Below, in pieces: positions 24,469 through 32,483 of a stretch of 39,443 bases of DNA (within the stretch, counting starts at the first letter, position 1; each line of letters starts with the position of its first letter). The stretch is from NCBI GenBank assembly GCA_964542765.1, contig CAZIVO010000023.1:1-39443 (forward strand). The letters are read 5' to 3'. The position numbers and the translations under genes are program-made. This DNA is from CAZIVO01 sp964542765 (lineage in GTDB: Bacteria > Planctomycetota > UBA1135 > UBA2386). The notes beneath the pieces were generated by a model. It searched no databases, was not told the DNA's origin, and saw nothing but the letters and a program-made list of their open reading frames with translations.

Positions 24469-25845
24469 TCAGAGCACGCCGAGATACTGTTCCAGTTCCC
24501 AGTCGTGGACCTGCGCGATGTATTCATGCCATTCTTCGCGCTTGGCCTGGATGAACTGCGTGGCGATGTGATCTCCGAGCGCATCCTTGATCACGCTGTC
24601 CTTTTCCAGGGCCGTGATGGCTTCGCTCAAGTCGCCTGGCAGGTGTCCGATCTTGAGGCGACTGCGTTCACGGGCGCTCATCGTGTAGATGTTCTTGTTG
24701 ACCGGTGCCGGTGGCTCGACATTGCGACGGATGCCGTCGAGCCCAGCGGCAAGGGTCACGCCGAAGGCGAGATATGGGTTGCAGGAGGGGTCCGGCATAC
24801 GCAGTTCCATGCGGGTGCCCAGGCCGCGGCGTTCGGGGATCCTAACCAGCGGTGAACGGTTGCGCATACTCCAGGCGATGTGTGTCGGAGCCTCGTAGCC
24901 AGGCACCAAGCGCTTGAAGCTGTTGACTGTCGGGTTCGTGACCGCACAGATGGCGCGTGCGTGCTCCAGTACGCCGCCGATGAAGCTGAGCCCTTTTTGG
25001 CTGATGCCCCATTCGGTGCTGTCATCGGAAAACAGGTTGGATTCACCGCCGAGGCCGAACAGCGAGAGGTGTACGTGCATGCCTGAACCATTGATGCCGA
25101 AGATGGGCTTGGGCATGAAGGTCGCATGCAGTCCGAAATCATGCGCGACACGCCGCACGACTTGCTTGAAGGTCGTCAGGTTGTCCGCGGTAGTCAGAGC
25201 TTCTGCATACCTGAAATCAATTTCATGCTGCCCAGGTGCTACTTCGTGATGGGCAGCCTCGACATCGAGTCCCATGAAGTTCAGGCAGTTGGTGATTTCA
25301 CGTCGGCAAGGTTCTGCCTCATCGATGGGTGCGGCATCGAAGTAGCCGGCCTGGTCGTGGGTGTCCGTTGTCAGTTCGCCGTTCGGTCCACGCTGGAACA
25401 GGAAGAACTCGGCTTCGGGCCCGGCCATTAATAGTGAGTCGAGTTCCCGGGCTTCTTCCAGTTGCTTGCGGAGCACTCTACGCGGGCAGCCATCGAAGGC
25501 CGATCCATCAGGATTGCAGACATCGCAAATCACTCGCGCGGCCTTGCCGCGACCGTCGTTGTCCCATGGCTGGATCCGAAAGGAGTTGAGATCCGGCACC
25601 AAGAGCATGTCGCTTTCTTCAATACGCACGAAGCCGGCGATTGAGGATCCGTCGAACAAGATCTGGCCGTCGAGTGCCTTCGCGAATTGCGAGGGCGGAA
25701 CCTCGACATTCTTGTTCATGCCCGTGATGTCGGTGAAGCACAGGCGCAAGAACTTGATGTCTTGCTCTCCCAGGAGCCTGGTGACGTCTTCGCGGGTGTA
25801 CCGTTGCTGGATATGCGGCTTGTCGCCGGAAATCTGAGAGGCCAT
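24469..25845 (-). CDS. glnA: Glutamine synthetase type I, alpha subtype
   Basis: A 458-residue GSI that makes glutamine from glutamate, ammonia and ATP. Signatures are GSSIAGFVRIEESDM, GPEAEFFLF, HHEVAPGQHEIDFRYAEAL, KPIFGINGSGMHVHLSLF, SFKRLVPGYEAPTHIAWSMRNRSPLVRIP. The region where GSI-beta enzymes carry the adenylylated Tyr (NLYDLPPEE) instead reads PVNKNIYTMSARERSRL, the GSI-alpha pattern of Gram-positive and archaeal enzymes, so it is probably not adenylylated but feedback regulated. It follows glnII in the same direction. A 12-bp hairpin (25877-25908) and a smaller stem over the ribosome binding site (25846-25858) lie in the 75-bp gap. Confidence 0.95.
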   Translation of the reverse strand: MASQISGDKPHIQQRYTREDVTRLLGEQDIKFLRLCFTDITGMNKNVEVPPSQFAKALDGQILFDGSSIAGFVRIEESDMLLVPDLNSFRIQPWDNDGRGKAARVICDVCNPDGSAFDGCPRRVLRKQLEEARELDSLLMAGPEAEFFLFQRGPNGELTTDTHDQAGYFDAAPIDEAEPCRREITNCLNFMGLDVEAAHHEVAPGQHEIDFRYAEALTTADNLTTFKQVVRRVAHDFGLHATFMPKPIFGINGSGMHVHLSLFGLGGESNLFSDDSTEWGISQKGLSFIGGVLEHARAICAVTNPTVNSFKRLVPGYEAPTHIAWSMRNRSPLVRIPERRGLGTRMELRMPDPSCNPYLAFGVTLAAGLDGIRRNVEPPAPVNKNIYTMSARERSRLKIGHLPGDLSEAITALEKDSVIKDALGDHIATQFIQAKREEWHEYIAQVHDWELEQYLGVL

Positions 25846-25858
25846 GAGGAGACTCCTC
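25846..25858 (-). promoter_or_regulatory. Possible ribosome-binding-site hairpin before glnA
   Basis: In the leftward RNA GAGGA-GUC-UCCUC forms a 5-bp stem directly before the glnA ATG, burying the ribosome binding site GAGGAG. It could modulate translation, or be an accidental feature of an SD next to a pyrimidine run. Confidence 0.4.
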
Positions 25859-25876
25859 GGTGCTTGTCTTGGTCAA

Positions 25877-25908
25877 ATGCTCCGATCAGCGGCAGATGAT
25901 CGGAGCAT
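25877..25908 (-). terminator. Strong hairpin between glnII and glnA (terminator or attenuator)
   Basis: ATGCTCCGATCA, an 8-nt loop and TGATCGGAGCAT form a perfect 12-bp stem, 11 bp after the glnII stop. In the leftward direction it is followed by TTTG. It may end most glnII transcripts and lower glnA expression, or stabilise the glnII 3' end. Confidence 0.65.
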
Positions 25909-25919
25909 ATTCCTGCCGG

Positions 25920-26927
25920 CTACCGTGATGCTGCGCTGCAGACAACGTCAACCATGAGGCGGGCGACAACGTAAGGATCCATGTTGGCATTGGGCCGTCG
26001 GTCCTCGATGTAGCCCTTGCCGTTCTTTTCTACTTGCCAGGGTATCCGGATGGAGGCGCCACGGTCGGAGACACCAAAGGAGAACTGGTCCCACTTCTGC
26101 GTCTCGTGTGCGCCGGTGAGTCGATCCTGGATGCCGTGACCGTAATGCTCGACCATTTCGAGGTAGCGCTCGCCGATGGCTTCGCAGGCCGCGACACATG
26201 CATCGTAGGACTCTCGCATTTGATTGGTCGAGAAGTTGGCATGGCAACCCGCGCCGTTCCAATCGCCCTTGGCAGGTTTGGAGTCGAAACTGGCATCGCA
26301 ATTGAAATTTTCGGCGATGCGGCAAAGCAGCCAGCGAGCGACGATCAAGTGATCGCCCACCTCGAGCGGGCTCAGCGGGCCGACCTGAAACTCCCACTGC
26401 CCCGGCATGACCTCACCATTGATTCCAGAGATCCCGAGGCCTGCCTTGAGGCATGCTTCCATGTGCGCCTCAACGACCTCGCGGCCAAAGATCTGGCTAC
26501 CGCCGACACCGCAGTAGTATGGCCCCTGGGGAGCGGGGTAGCCGTTCGTCGGGAAACCGAGCGGGGTTCCGTCTGACTTGAGGAAGGTGTATTCCTGTTC
26601 GAGGCCGAACAAGCATTGGAAGTCGGCGTGCTTGGAGGCTACTTCGCGTAGCTTGGCCCGGGTATTGGTCAGGTGAGGTTCCATCGAAACGTCGAGGACC
26701 TCGCAAAGTACGAGAACATCGCTACCCCCGCGGATCGGATCAGGGCAACGGAACACCGGCTGGAGCACGCAATCTGACTGGTTGCCCGCTGCCTGGTTGG
26801 TCGAGGAACCGTCGAAACCCCAAACTGGTGGCTCGGTGCCTTCGGGGAGGATTTTGGTCTTCGACCGCATCAGCGGCGTGGGCTCGGTGCCGTCGAGCCA
26901 GATGTACTCTGCCTTGTAGACGCTCAT
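25920..26927 (-). CDS. glnII: Glutamine synthetase type II (eukaryotic type)
   Basis: A 335-residue GSII, the short decameric form found in eukaryotes, rhizobia and actinomycetes. Clear signatures are IWLDGTEPTPLMRSKTKIL, WGFDGSSTNQA, LFGLEQEYTFL, GINGEVMPGQWEFQVGP, WNGAGCHANFST and the ATP-site GASIRIPWQVEKNGKGYIEDRRPNAN region. The ATG at 26927 (MSVYKAEYIW) is chosen because the conserved sequence begins there and AAGGAA lies 11 nt upstream; the open frame to 27092 is unconserved. It makes the same product as the adjacent GSI. Two G-rich runs and a sigma-54-like site lie in the upstream gap, fitting nitrogen control. Confidence 0.96.
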   Translation of the reverse strand: MSVYKAEYIWLDGTEPTPLMRSKTKILPEGTEPPVWGFDGSSTNQAAGNQSDCVLQPVFRCPDPIRGGSDVLVLCEVLDVSMEPHLTNTRAKLREVASKHADFQCLFGLEQEYTFLKSDGTPLGFPTNGYPAPQGPYYCGVGGSQIFGREVVEAHMEACLKAGLGISGINGEVMPGQWEFQVGPLSPLEVGDHLIVARWLLCRIAENFNCDASFDSKPAKGDWNGAGCHANFSTNQMRESYDACVAACEAIGERYLEMVEHYGHGIQDRLTGAHETQKWDQFSFGVSDRGASIRIPWQVEKNGKGYIEDRRPNANMDPYVVARLMVDVVCSAASR

Positions 26928-26957
26928 TTTCTGGTTATTCCTTGTTGCTTGAGTAGA

Positions 26958-26984
26958 GGGGGCCGGGGGGGCCGGCCAGGGGGG
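26958..26984 (+). other. G-rich tract in the glnII leader region
   Basis: Runs of 5, 7 and 6 G on the + strand, separated by short C-rich spacers, about 30-60 bp upstream of the glnII ATG. The 7-G run could be split to supply a fourth run, so a G-quadruplex on the non-template side of leftward transcription is possible. In the glnII RNA this is C-rich. Confidence 0.35.
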
Positions 26985-27057
26985 AACGATTTGCAGTGTC
27001 ATTCGCGGGCACGGTTGGCCACTCTGTTGACAGCGCCCAAAGCACCCTTCGAGAGCT

Positions 27058-27085
27058 TGTATACAGCGGTGTCCCTCAAACACAA
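27058..27085 (-). promoter_or_regulatory. Weak sigma-70-type promoter candidate for glnII
   Basis: Reading leftward, TTGTGT (27080-27085), a 16-bp spacer and TATACA (27058-27063). The -10 is good and the -35 only fair. ATGCA and TGCAT (27087-27106) form a short inverted repeat just upstream. Confidence 0.3.
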
Positions 27086-27152
27086 GATGCACTCAAAAAT
27101 CTGCATGTGTGGTCTAAATAGGGGGTCACCCAGCACAATTTTAACTCAAAAC

Positions 27153-27168
27153 AGCAGGAATTGGGCCA
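27153..27168 (-). promoter_or_regulatory. Sigma-54-like -24/-12 element upstream of glnII
   Basis: Reading leftward, TGGCCCAATTCCTGCT compares with the sigma-54 consensus TGGCAC-N5-TTGCW. The invariant GG and GC are correctly spaced (10 nt between). The start of transcription would be about 210 bp before the glnII ATG. No NtrC-like site was recognised. Confidence 0.45.
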
Positions 27169-27198
27169 AGATCCTGCGAGGTGAGCGAAAAAAGAGAG

Positions 27199-29853
27199 TC
27201 AGCCTGTTTTTGCGGTTTCCGTGCTGGCTGACCTGGCGGGGGCTGTGATCGGAACCATTGTGGCAGCCACGAGATAGAGGGCGGCCGCCACCATGAACAC
27301 GGTGGTGAAGCCCGCCTCCATGCCGATCACGATGCTCAGGATCGAGGCCAGGACCGAGGCGGCACCATTCACGCCGAAGGCCCAGGGAACGAGGCTGGCG
27401 GCTTCGCCCTCGAGGGCTCGCAGACCGGTCGGGAAGGGAATTCCCATCGCGAATGCCACCGGCGCGATGGTGAGCATGGTCAGGCCGATGCGCAAGCCTT
27501 CGCCGAGGTCGAGGGTCGCTACCAGGAGTGTGGGCAGCAGCATCGCGTGGGCCAGGAGCAGGACGACGACGACGAGTGCAGCGATCGTGGCCGTGCGGCG
27601 ACCGGCACCGCGACTGCCGGCCCAGGCCGAACCCAGCCCCGAGAAGATCAGGAAGGATGCCAGCCCGACGGTCAAGGAGTAGGTAGGGTGACCGAGGTAG
27701 AGGACGAAGCGCTGGATGGTGGTGATCTCGACCAGCAAGTAAGCCAGACCCAGGGCCAGGAAGTAGGTGAACACGCGCAAGCGGGAGAAGTTGCCCGCAG
27801 AAGCGGAGAAACCGAGACGGAACAAGGGAAGGATCACCAGCAAGAGGGTCGCGATCGCGGTCTGGAGGATCAGGGCCGCGAGGATGTAGAGCCCGATCGG
27901 TTCGCTGCCGGTCAGCGCTTCATAGCCCGCGTCCGAAGATGACCCGAACAGCTTGACGTCGTTCCACGAATGGAAGTTGAAGAAGAAGGGGCGATCATCG
28001 GTGGCCGGCTTGGTGTCGTATTCGTAATCCTCGTGGAATGTGGCCGTGGATGCGTCTCCTGACGCCATCGCCGATAACAGGCGGGTGTATTCGTTGGTCG
28101 GCGTCTCTTCGCGAGCCCCGGCTGCGTAATAGAGTTCGTGGTGAACGATGCCGACCTCGCCCGCCGGGCCAGGGTTCATCGGCCCGAGCGCTTGCTCTAT
28201 CCTGGTGACATCGTCAGCGGTGAAGGGCTGCTTGCGCATCAGTGTGACCGAATAGCGCATCGGTTCCTTGGCATACTGAGCGAAGTCCTCGACCAGGCCC
28301 TTGACCCGAGGGTCTTCGGAACTGGCGAGCAGGGCCTTTGCCAGTTCCTGAGCCTGTGCATCGGTCTGGTTGACGACGATGAAGTGACGACTCGGATCCT
28401 CGATTCCGCGCAGTTTCAGCGCCGTGGCGGCGGTGGCGACGAGTTTGAGAGTTTCGCGCGGAGGATCGAACCGGAAGCGGATGACGGAGATCACGCCATC
28501 GTCGGCCATGTGTTCGAAGAAGTCCGTGAAGGCCTCGACGGTGTAGAGGTAGGACTCGCTGAAGATGTAGCTGCCCGACGAGAGTGCGGCGTAGGTATCG
28601 GTGCCCGACATCTGCAAGAGGTCGTATTCGCCGCCCTCCCGCCGCAAGAAGCTGCGGCCTTCGGAATGCACGGCGCGCACCCCTGGTCGACCATAGATGT
28701 CGCCGGTGAAGTCCTTGAACTTGCCCTGTACCAGGGCCAGCGTGTCGCCATTGATATCGACAGCCGTGACCGAAGCCGCTTGATAGTGCAGTGCCGTCTC
28801 CACATCGTTGCCGCCGCCGGGGCCGATGATCAAGACGCGAGGTCGGTCGACGAGACGATAGCCGAGGCCATAGAAGTGTCGGTCGTAGGGGTGCTCGGCG
28901 GCCAGCGTTTTTGACCAGATGACGGTGGGCGCATCGCCATCCTGGAATACGTGCACCTGTGCCCGGGGGCTTTGGTTGGGATCACTACGGTCGAGCGCCG
29001 CATCTTTTGCGGGCTTGGGGACAGGCAGCGTGTCGAGTCGGCATAGCGGCGTCCATTGCGTTGTCCGCAGAGACTCGTCCGGGAGCGGGTAATCCGGATC
29101 TTCCGAGTGCATGTGGTCAGCGACCGCCGTGAAGAACTTGCCGAAGAGGTTCTGCGCCTTGCTGCGAGCAGGCTCGACCGGAACCAGTTCGTGCGCGGCT
29201 GATGGCAAGGCGAGGCTCAGCGGCCAGATCGCCAGTGCCAGGATCGCCAGTATGCGAGCGGGCCAGAAGGCACGAGCACCGCAGAGGGCGCAGAGCCCGG
29301 CAACCCCACCCAGGCTCGCGAACAGAAAGAGAGCCCCCGGGCCGGTGAGTGGACGGACCAGCAAGACGAACAGGAATGCGCCCGCACCCGAGCCGAGCAG
29401 GTTCCAGAAATAGGTTCGGTGGATCTTGGCGGGGTACTGCTGCAAGGCGATTGCAACGGCCATGCCCGAGAACAGGAAGGGCACGATCAGGTAGGCATAG
29501 TTCAAGAACAGGAAGAAGTACTTCGAACGATCCTTCTCGATGTCGAGCGTGTCGAGGTTGGAGTGGGCCAGGATCGAGAAGGCGGCCACCATGGTGATCG
29601 CGAAGAGGCTGCAGCAGCAGGAGATTGGCAGGCGGGGGTCGCCCTGGGCCCGACCGATGCGCGGAAATGCCGCCAGCAGGGAGCCACCGGCGGCGAATCC
29701 CAAGAGGGTGATGGTCACCACCATGTAGGTCAGGTGATGCCACAGCATCACGCTGAACAATCGGGTTTGCAGGACCTGCACGGCCAAGGTGGCGGCGGAG
29801 ATGAGGGCGACAGCCCCGATCAGGCCGCGCGGCGCAGTGGTGTTTTCGCTCAT
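27199..29853 (-). CDS. Membrane-embedded spermidine-synthase-like protein
   Basis: An 884-residue protein with three parts: an N-terminal membrane domain (about six segments, residues 10-215), a cytoplasmic Rossmann domain (about 290-620), and a C-terminal membrane domain (about 640-870, six or more segments). The Rossmann part has a SAM-binding loop VLIIGPGGGNDVETAL (340-355) and TAVDINGD (364-370), as in polyamine aminopropyltransferases, plus LLQMSGTDTYAALSSGSYIFSESYLYT. Proteins with spermidine-synthase domains between membrane segments are common in bacteria but their substrates are not established, so aminopropyl transfer is not assumed. It diverges from gmhA with an 80-bp gap and stands alone. 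Confidence 0.85.
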   Translation of the reverse strand: MSENTTAPRGLIGAVALISAATLAVQVLQTRLFSVMLWHHLTYMVVTITLLGFAAGGSLLAAFPRIGRAQGDPRLPISCCCSLFAITMVAAFSILAHSNLDTLDIEKDRSKYFFLFLNYAYLIVPFLFSGMAVAIALQQYPAKIHRTYFWNLLGSGAGAFLFVLLVRPLTGPGALFLFASLGGVAGLCALCGARAFWPARILAILALAIWPLSLALPSAAHELVPVEPARSKAQNLFGKFFTAVADHMHSEDPDYPLPDESLRTTQWTPLCRLDTLPVPKPAKDAALDRSDPNQSPRAQVHVFQDGDAPTVIWSKTLAAEHPYDRHFYGLGYRLVDRPRVLIIGPGGGNDVETALHYQAASVTAVDINGDTLALVQGKFKDFTGDIYGRPGVRAVHSEGRSFLRREGGEYDLLQMSGTDTYAALSSGSYIFSESYLYTVEAFTDFFEHMADDGVISVIRFRFDPPRETLKLVATAATALKLRGIEDPSRHFIVVNQTDAQAQELAKALLASSEDPRVKGLVEDFAQYAKEPMRYSVTLMRKQPFTADDVTRIEQALGPMNPGPAGEVGIVHHELYYAAGAREETPTNEYTRLLSAMASGDASTATFHEDYEYDTKPATDDRPFFFNFHSWNDVKLFGSSSDAGYEALTGSEPIGLYILAALILQTAIATLLLVILPLFRLGFSASAGNFSRLRVFTYFLALGLAYLLVEITTIQRFVLYLGHPTYSLTVGLASFLIFSGLGSAWAGSRGAGRRTATIAALVVVVLLLAHAMLLPTLLVATLDLGEGLRIGLTMLTIAPVAFAMGIPFPTGLRALEGEAASLVPWAFGVNGAASVLASILSIVIGMEAGFTTVFMVAAALYLVAATMVPITAPARSASTETAKTG

Positions 29854-29933
29854 CTGGAGTATCCGGACTCTAACATGATCGGTTTCTCGGGCATTGCCCC
29901 GACAGGGTTCATCGGGGAGGATTCGTCGGTTCC

Positions 29934-30506
29934 ATGAGCCATGATGAAATCGAGCCGGCGATCGCCGAAAGCATCGCCACCAAGCAGCGTCTCCTCGAGC
30001 AGTGCATGGATGAACTGAAGGCGTTCGTCGATGCCGGTGTGCATTGTATCCAGGGAGGGGGCAAGATCCTGTTCTGTGGCAATGGCGGATCCTCGTGCGA
30101 TGCTGCCCATGCCGTTGGTGAACTGGTGGGCTGGTTCGAGCGCAAGGACCGTGCGGGCTATCCGGCGATCGCGCTCGGTCATGAGATTCCGACGCTGACC
30201 GCGGTCAGCAACGATATCGGCTTCGAACTGATCTTCGCACGCCAGGTTGAAGCTCTGGGGCGTTCGGGCGATCTTCTGATCGGCATCACGACCTCGGGAG
30301 GATCGGTCAACGTGGTGCGGGCGATCGAGCAGGCCAAGAGCCAGGGCATCGCCACGGTGGCCTTGGTCGGGGAGGCCGGCGGCAGTGCCGCCGATCTCGC
30401 CGACGTGGCGGTCAAGGTGCCATCGGGCAGGACAGCCAGGATCCAGGAGAGCCATCTGCTCTGTATCCACCTCTTGTGTGCGGCCATCGAGAAGGCCTGC
30501 GTCTAG
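29934..30506 (+). CDS. gmhA: Phosphoheptose isomerase family, SIS domain
   Basis: A 190-residue sugar isomerase (SIS) protein. GmhA converts sedoheptulose-7-phosphate to D-glycero-heptose-7-phosphate, the first step of ADP-heptose and LPS-core synthesis. Signatures are LFCGNGGSSCDAAHAVGELVG, GYPAIALGHEIPTLTAVSNDIGFELIFARQVEALGR, GDLLIGITTSGGSVNVVRA and the closing ARIQESHLLCIHLLC, with Glu and His metal/catalytic positions retained. Length is normal. No other heptose genes are nearby. DiaA, the related DnaA-binding protein, is the alternative, but the sequence favours GmhA. GGGGAGG upstream is a ribosome binding site with a long spacer (13 nt). Confidence 0.88.
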   Translation: MSHDEIEPAIAESIATKQRLLEQCMDELKAFVDAGVHCIQGGGKILFCGNGGSSCDAAHAVGELVGWFERKDRAGYPAIALGHEIPTLTAVSNDIGFELIFARQVEALGRSGDLLIGITTSGGSVNVVRAIEQAKSQGIATVALVGEAGGSAADLADVAVKVPSGRTARIQESHLLCIHLLCAAIEKACV

Positions 30507-30574
30507 CGCGCCTGCTCGTGTATGTCCGTTCCCGACAGGGTTCGCCAACGGTTCTGATCTCCTGGTGCCGGGGG

Positions 30575-32374
30575 TCATGAAAGAGGCCAGAACAGCGCGA
30601 TGGCTGTCACGCCAACGATACCCAGGATGAAATCCATGGGCAGGCCGACCCGGACGAAGTGAGAGAAGCGGTAGCCGCCGGGGCCGAAGACGAGAAGATT
30701 CGTCGTGTAGCCCACCGGGTTGGCGAAGCAACAACTGGCTCCCAGCATGACCGCGAAGACGAAGGGTAGGTAGTTAACCGGCTCTCCGAGCGGTAAGTCA
30801 TTATTCGCCACCTCGGCCGTCGCCAGTGCGATCGGTGTCATGATGACCGCGACGGCGTTGTTGGTGAGAACCTCGGTCAGCAAGATGGTGGTGAAGTACA
30901 GGGCGAAGAGCAGCGCAAAGGGCCCGTAGGAGCCGAAGGCGTCGTTGATGACGCCGGCGATCAAATCCGAGGTGCCACACTTATTCAAAGCCTTGCTGAA
31001 CGCGATGGTGCCGCCGATGAACAAGAGGATGGGCCAGTTCACGGACTGCAGCGCGCGACGAACCGAGAGGCAGCCGGTCACCGTCATCAGCGTGGCGCCG
31101 AGCAGGGCTGCGATCACGTAGTGGAACTGTCCGGTGACGAACAAGGCCACGACGATGGCGATGATGACCAGGGAAATGGGCGCTTTCGAGCTGCGGTAGA
31201 TCTTCTCGTCGATGCCTTCGATCAGGTGGTAGTCGGGACTCTGGCGCAGCGAAGCCTTGCTGCGGTCGTCGCCGAAGGCGAGCAGGACATCGCCGGCATG
31301 CAGGGTCATGGTCGCGAGACGTTCGCGGATATGCTTGCCGGATCGTTCGATGGCCACGACGGCCGAGCCATGGCTGTTCTTGAGTGCGATTCCGCCGATC
31401 GTCTGGCCGACCAGATTCGAGTTCGGCGGCAAGGCGAGTTCGAAGAAACTCATGGTGCTGGGGTCGTATTGATCCTCGCCCTCCGGTTTCTCCTGCGCGA
31501 TCTGCTGCATCTGCGAGAGTTCCTGGACGGGGCCGGTGAGCATCAAGATGTCGCCTGCCGATACGGTCTGTTCCTCGAAGGGCGGCCAGATGGCGTTTTC
31601 GTCGCGGATCAGCATCACGGCGTGGACGCCGTCCTTGCCGATGTCCGTGACCACCTGCCCGACCAGCTTGCTGCCCTCGCCGACGGTCAGTTCCATCACG
31701 TATTCCTTGGTGGCTCCGCCGGTCATCTGGCTGGTCAGGGAATGGACCCGGGGCAGGAAGTGCCGCCCTACCAGACCGAGGTAGAGGATGCCAACGCCGG
31801 CGATCAGGATGCCGGCGGGACTCATCTGGAACATGGTCAATTCAGGTTTGCCGAGATCGGCGAGGACACCGCTGACCAGGAGATTCGTGGAAGTTCCCAC
31901 CAGCGAGCACATGCCGCCGAGGATGCAGGCGTAGGAGAGGGGGATGAGCAGGCGGGAGGGGTAGAGGCCGGTGCGCTGGCAGATCGTCGTGATCACTGGC
32001 ATGAAGGTCACGACCACCAGCGTGTTGTTGACGAAGGCCGAGAGCAGAGCGGCCATGATCATGACCAGGAAGACGACGGTTGCTTCATTGCCGCCGGTGC
32101 GTTGCAAGATGCGGTCGGCGAGTTGCAGTGCCGCACCGGTGCGCAAGAACCCCTCGCCGACGATGTAGAGGGCGGCGATCGTGACCACGGCGGGGTTCGC
32201 GAAACCGGCGATGGCCGCCTTCGCATCGAGCAGGCCCGGAACCCAGGGCGCCGGCGCGGCGACCGCGATCACCAAGCCGATTCCCAGGACACTGAGGTGA
32301 ACCTTTTCGAGCGCGAGCAACACGATCGTCGCGATCGCGATGCCGATCAGATAGATGTGGACGAACTGATCCAT
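30575..32374 (-). CDS. SLC13/DASS-type anion transporter with two RCK_C domains
   Basis: A 599-residue integral membrane protein. Twelve or so hydrophobic segments are split by a cytoplasmic insert (about residues 220-395) containing two TrkA-C/RCK_C-like units, KLVGQVVTDIGKDGVHAVMLIRDENAIWPPFEEQTVSAGDILMLTG and NLVGQTIGGIALKNSHGSAVVAIERSGK...LHAGDVLLAFG, which bind small ligands. Conserved SNT-like motifs FVNNTLVVVTFMPVI and LTNNAVAVIMTPIA and the helix-hairpin GGMCSLVGTSTNLLVSG place it among SLC13/citrate or sulfate/Na+ symporters of the ArsB/NhaD superfamily. Substrate is unknown; many relatives carry sulfate or dicarboxylates. Separate transcription unit between gmhA and the SDR gene. 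Confidence 0.92.
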   Translation of the reverse strand: MDQFVHIYLIGIAIATIVLLALEKVHLSVLGIGLVIAVAAPAPWVPGLLDAKAAIAGFANPAVVTIAALYIVGEGFLRTGAALQLADRILQRTGGNEATVVFLVMIMAALLSAFVNNTLVVVTFMPVITTICQRTGLYPSRLLIPLSYACILGGMCSLVGTSTNLLVSGVLADLGKPELTMFQMSPAGILIAGVGILYLGLVGRHFLPRVHSLTSQMTGGATKEYVMELTVGEGSKLVGQVVTDIGKDGVHAVMLIRDENAIWPPFEEQTVSAGDILMLTGPVQELSQMQQIAQEKPEGEDQYDPSTMSFFELALPPNSNLVGQTIGGIALKNSHGSAVVAIERSGKHIRERLATMTLHAGDVLLAFGDDRSKASLRQSPDYHLIEGIDEKIYRSSKAPISLVIIAIVVALFVTGQFHYVIAALLGATLMTVTGCLSVRRALQSVNWPILLFIGGTIAFSKALNKCGTSDLIAGVINDAFGSYGPFALLFALYFTTILLTEVLTNNAVAVIMTPIALATAEVANNDLPLGEPVNYLPFVFAVMLGASCCFANPVGYTTNLLVFGPGGYRFSHFVRVGLPMDFILGIVGVTAIALFWPLS

Positions 32375-32483
32375 GGTGGTGACATGCGAAGGTCAAGGGA
32401 CAGTGTTGCCGCTCGCGCCCGGAACACCACGCCGGACATGAAAAAGCAGATCCGAACCCTTCGATATTTTGGTTCCGAGGTCG

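Noticed and set aside
23409..24554. 381-codon open frame antisense to the GDPD gene
   Set aside because: The reverse strand carries all GDPD catalytic residues and a lipobox.
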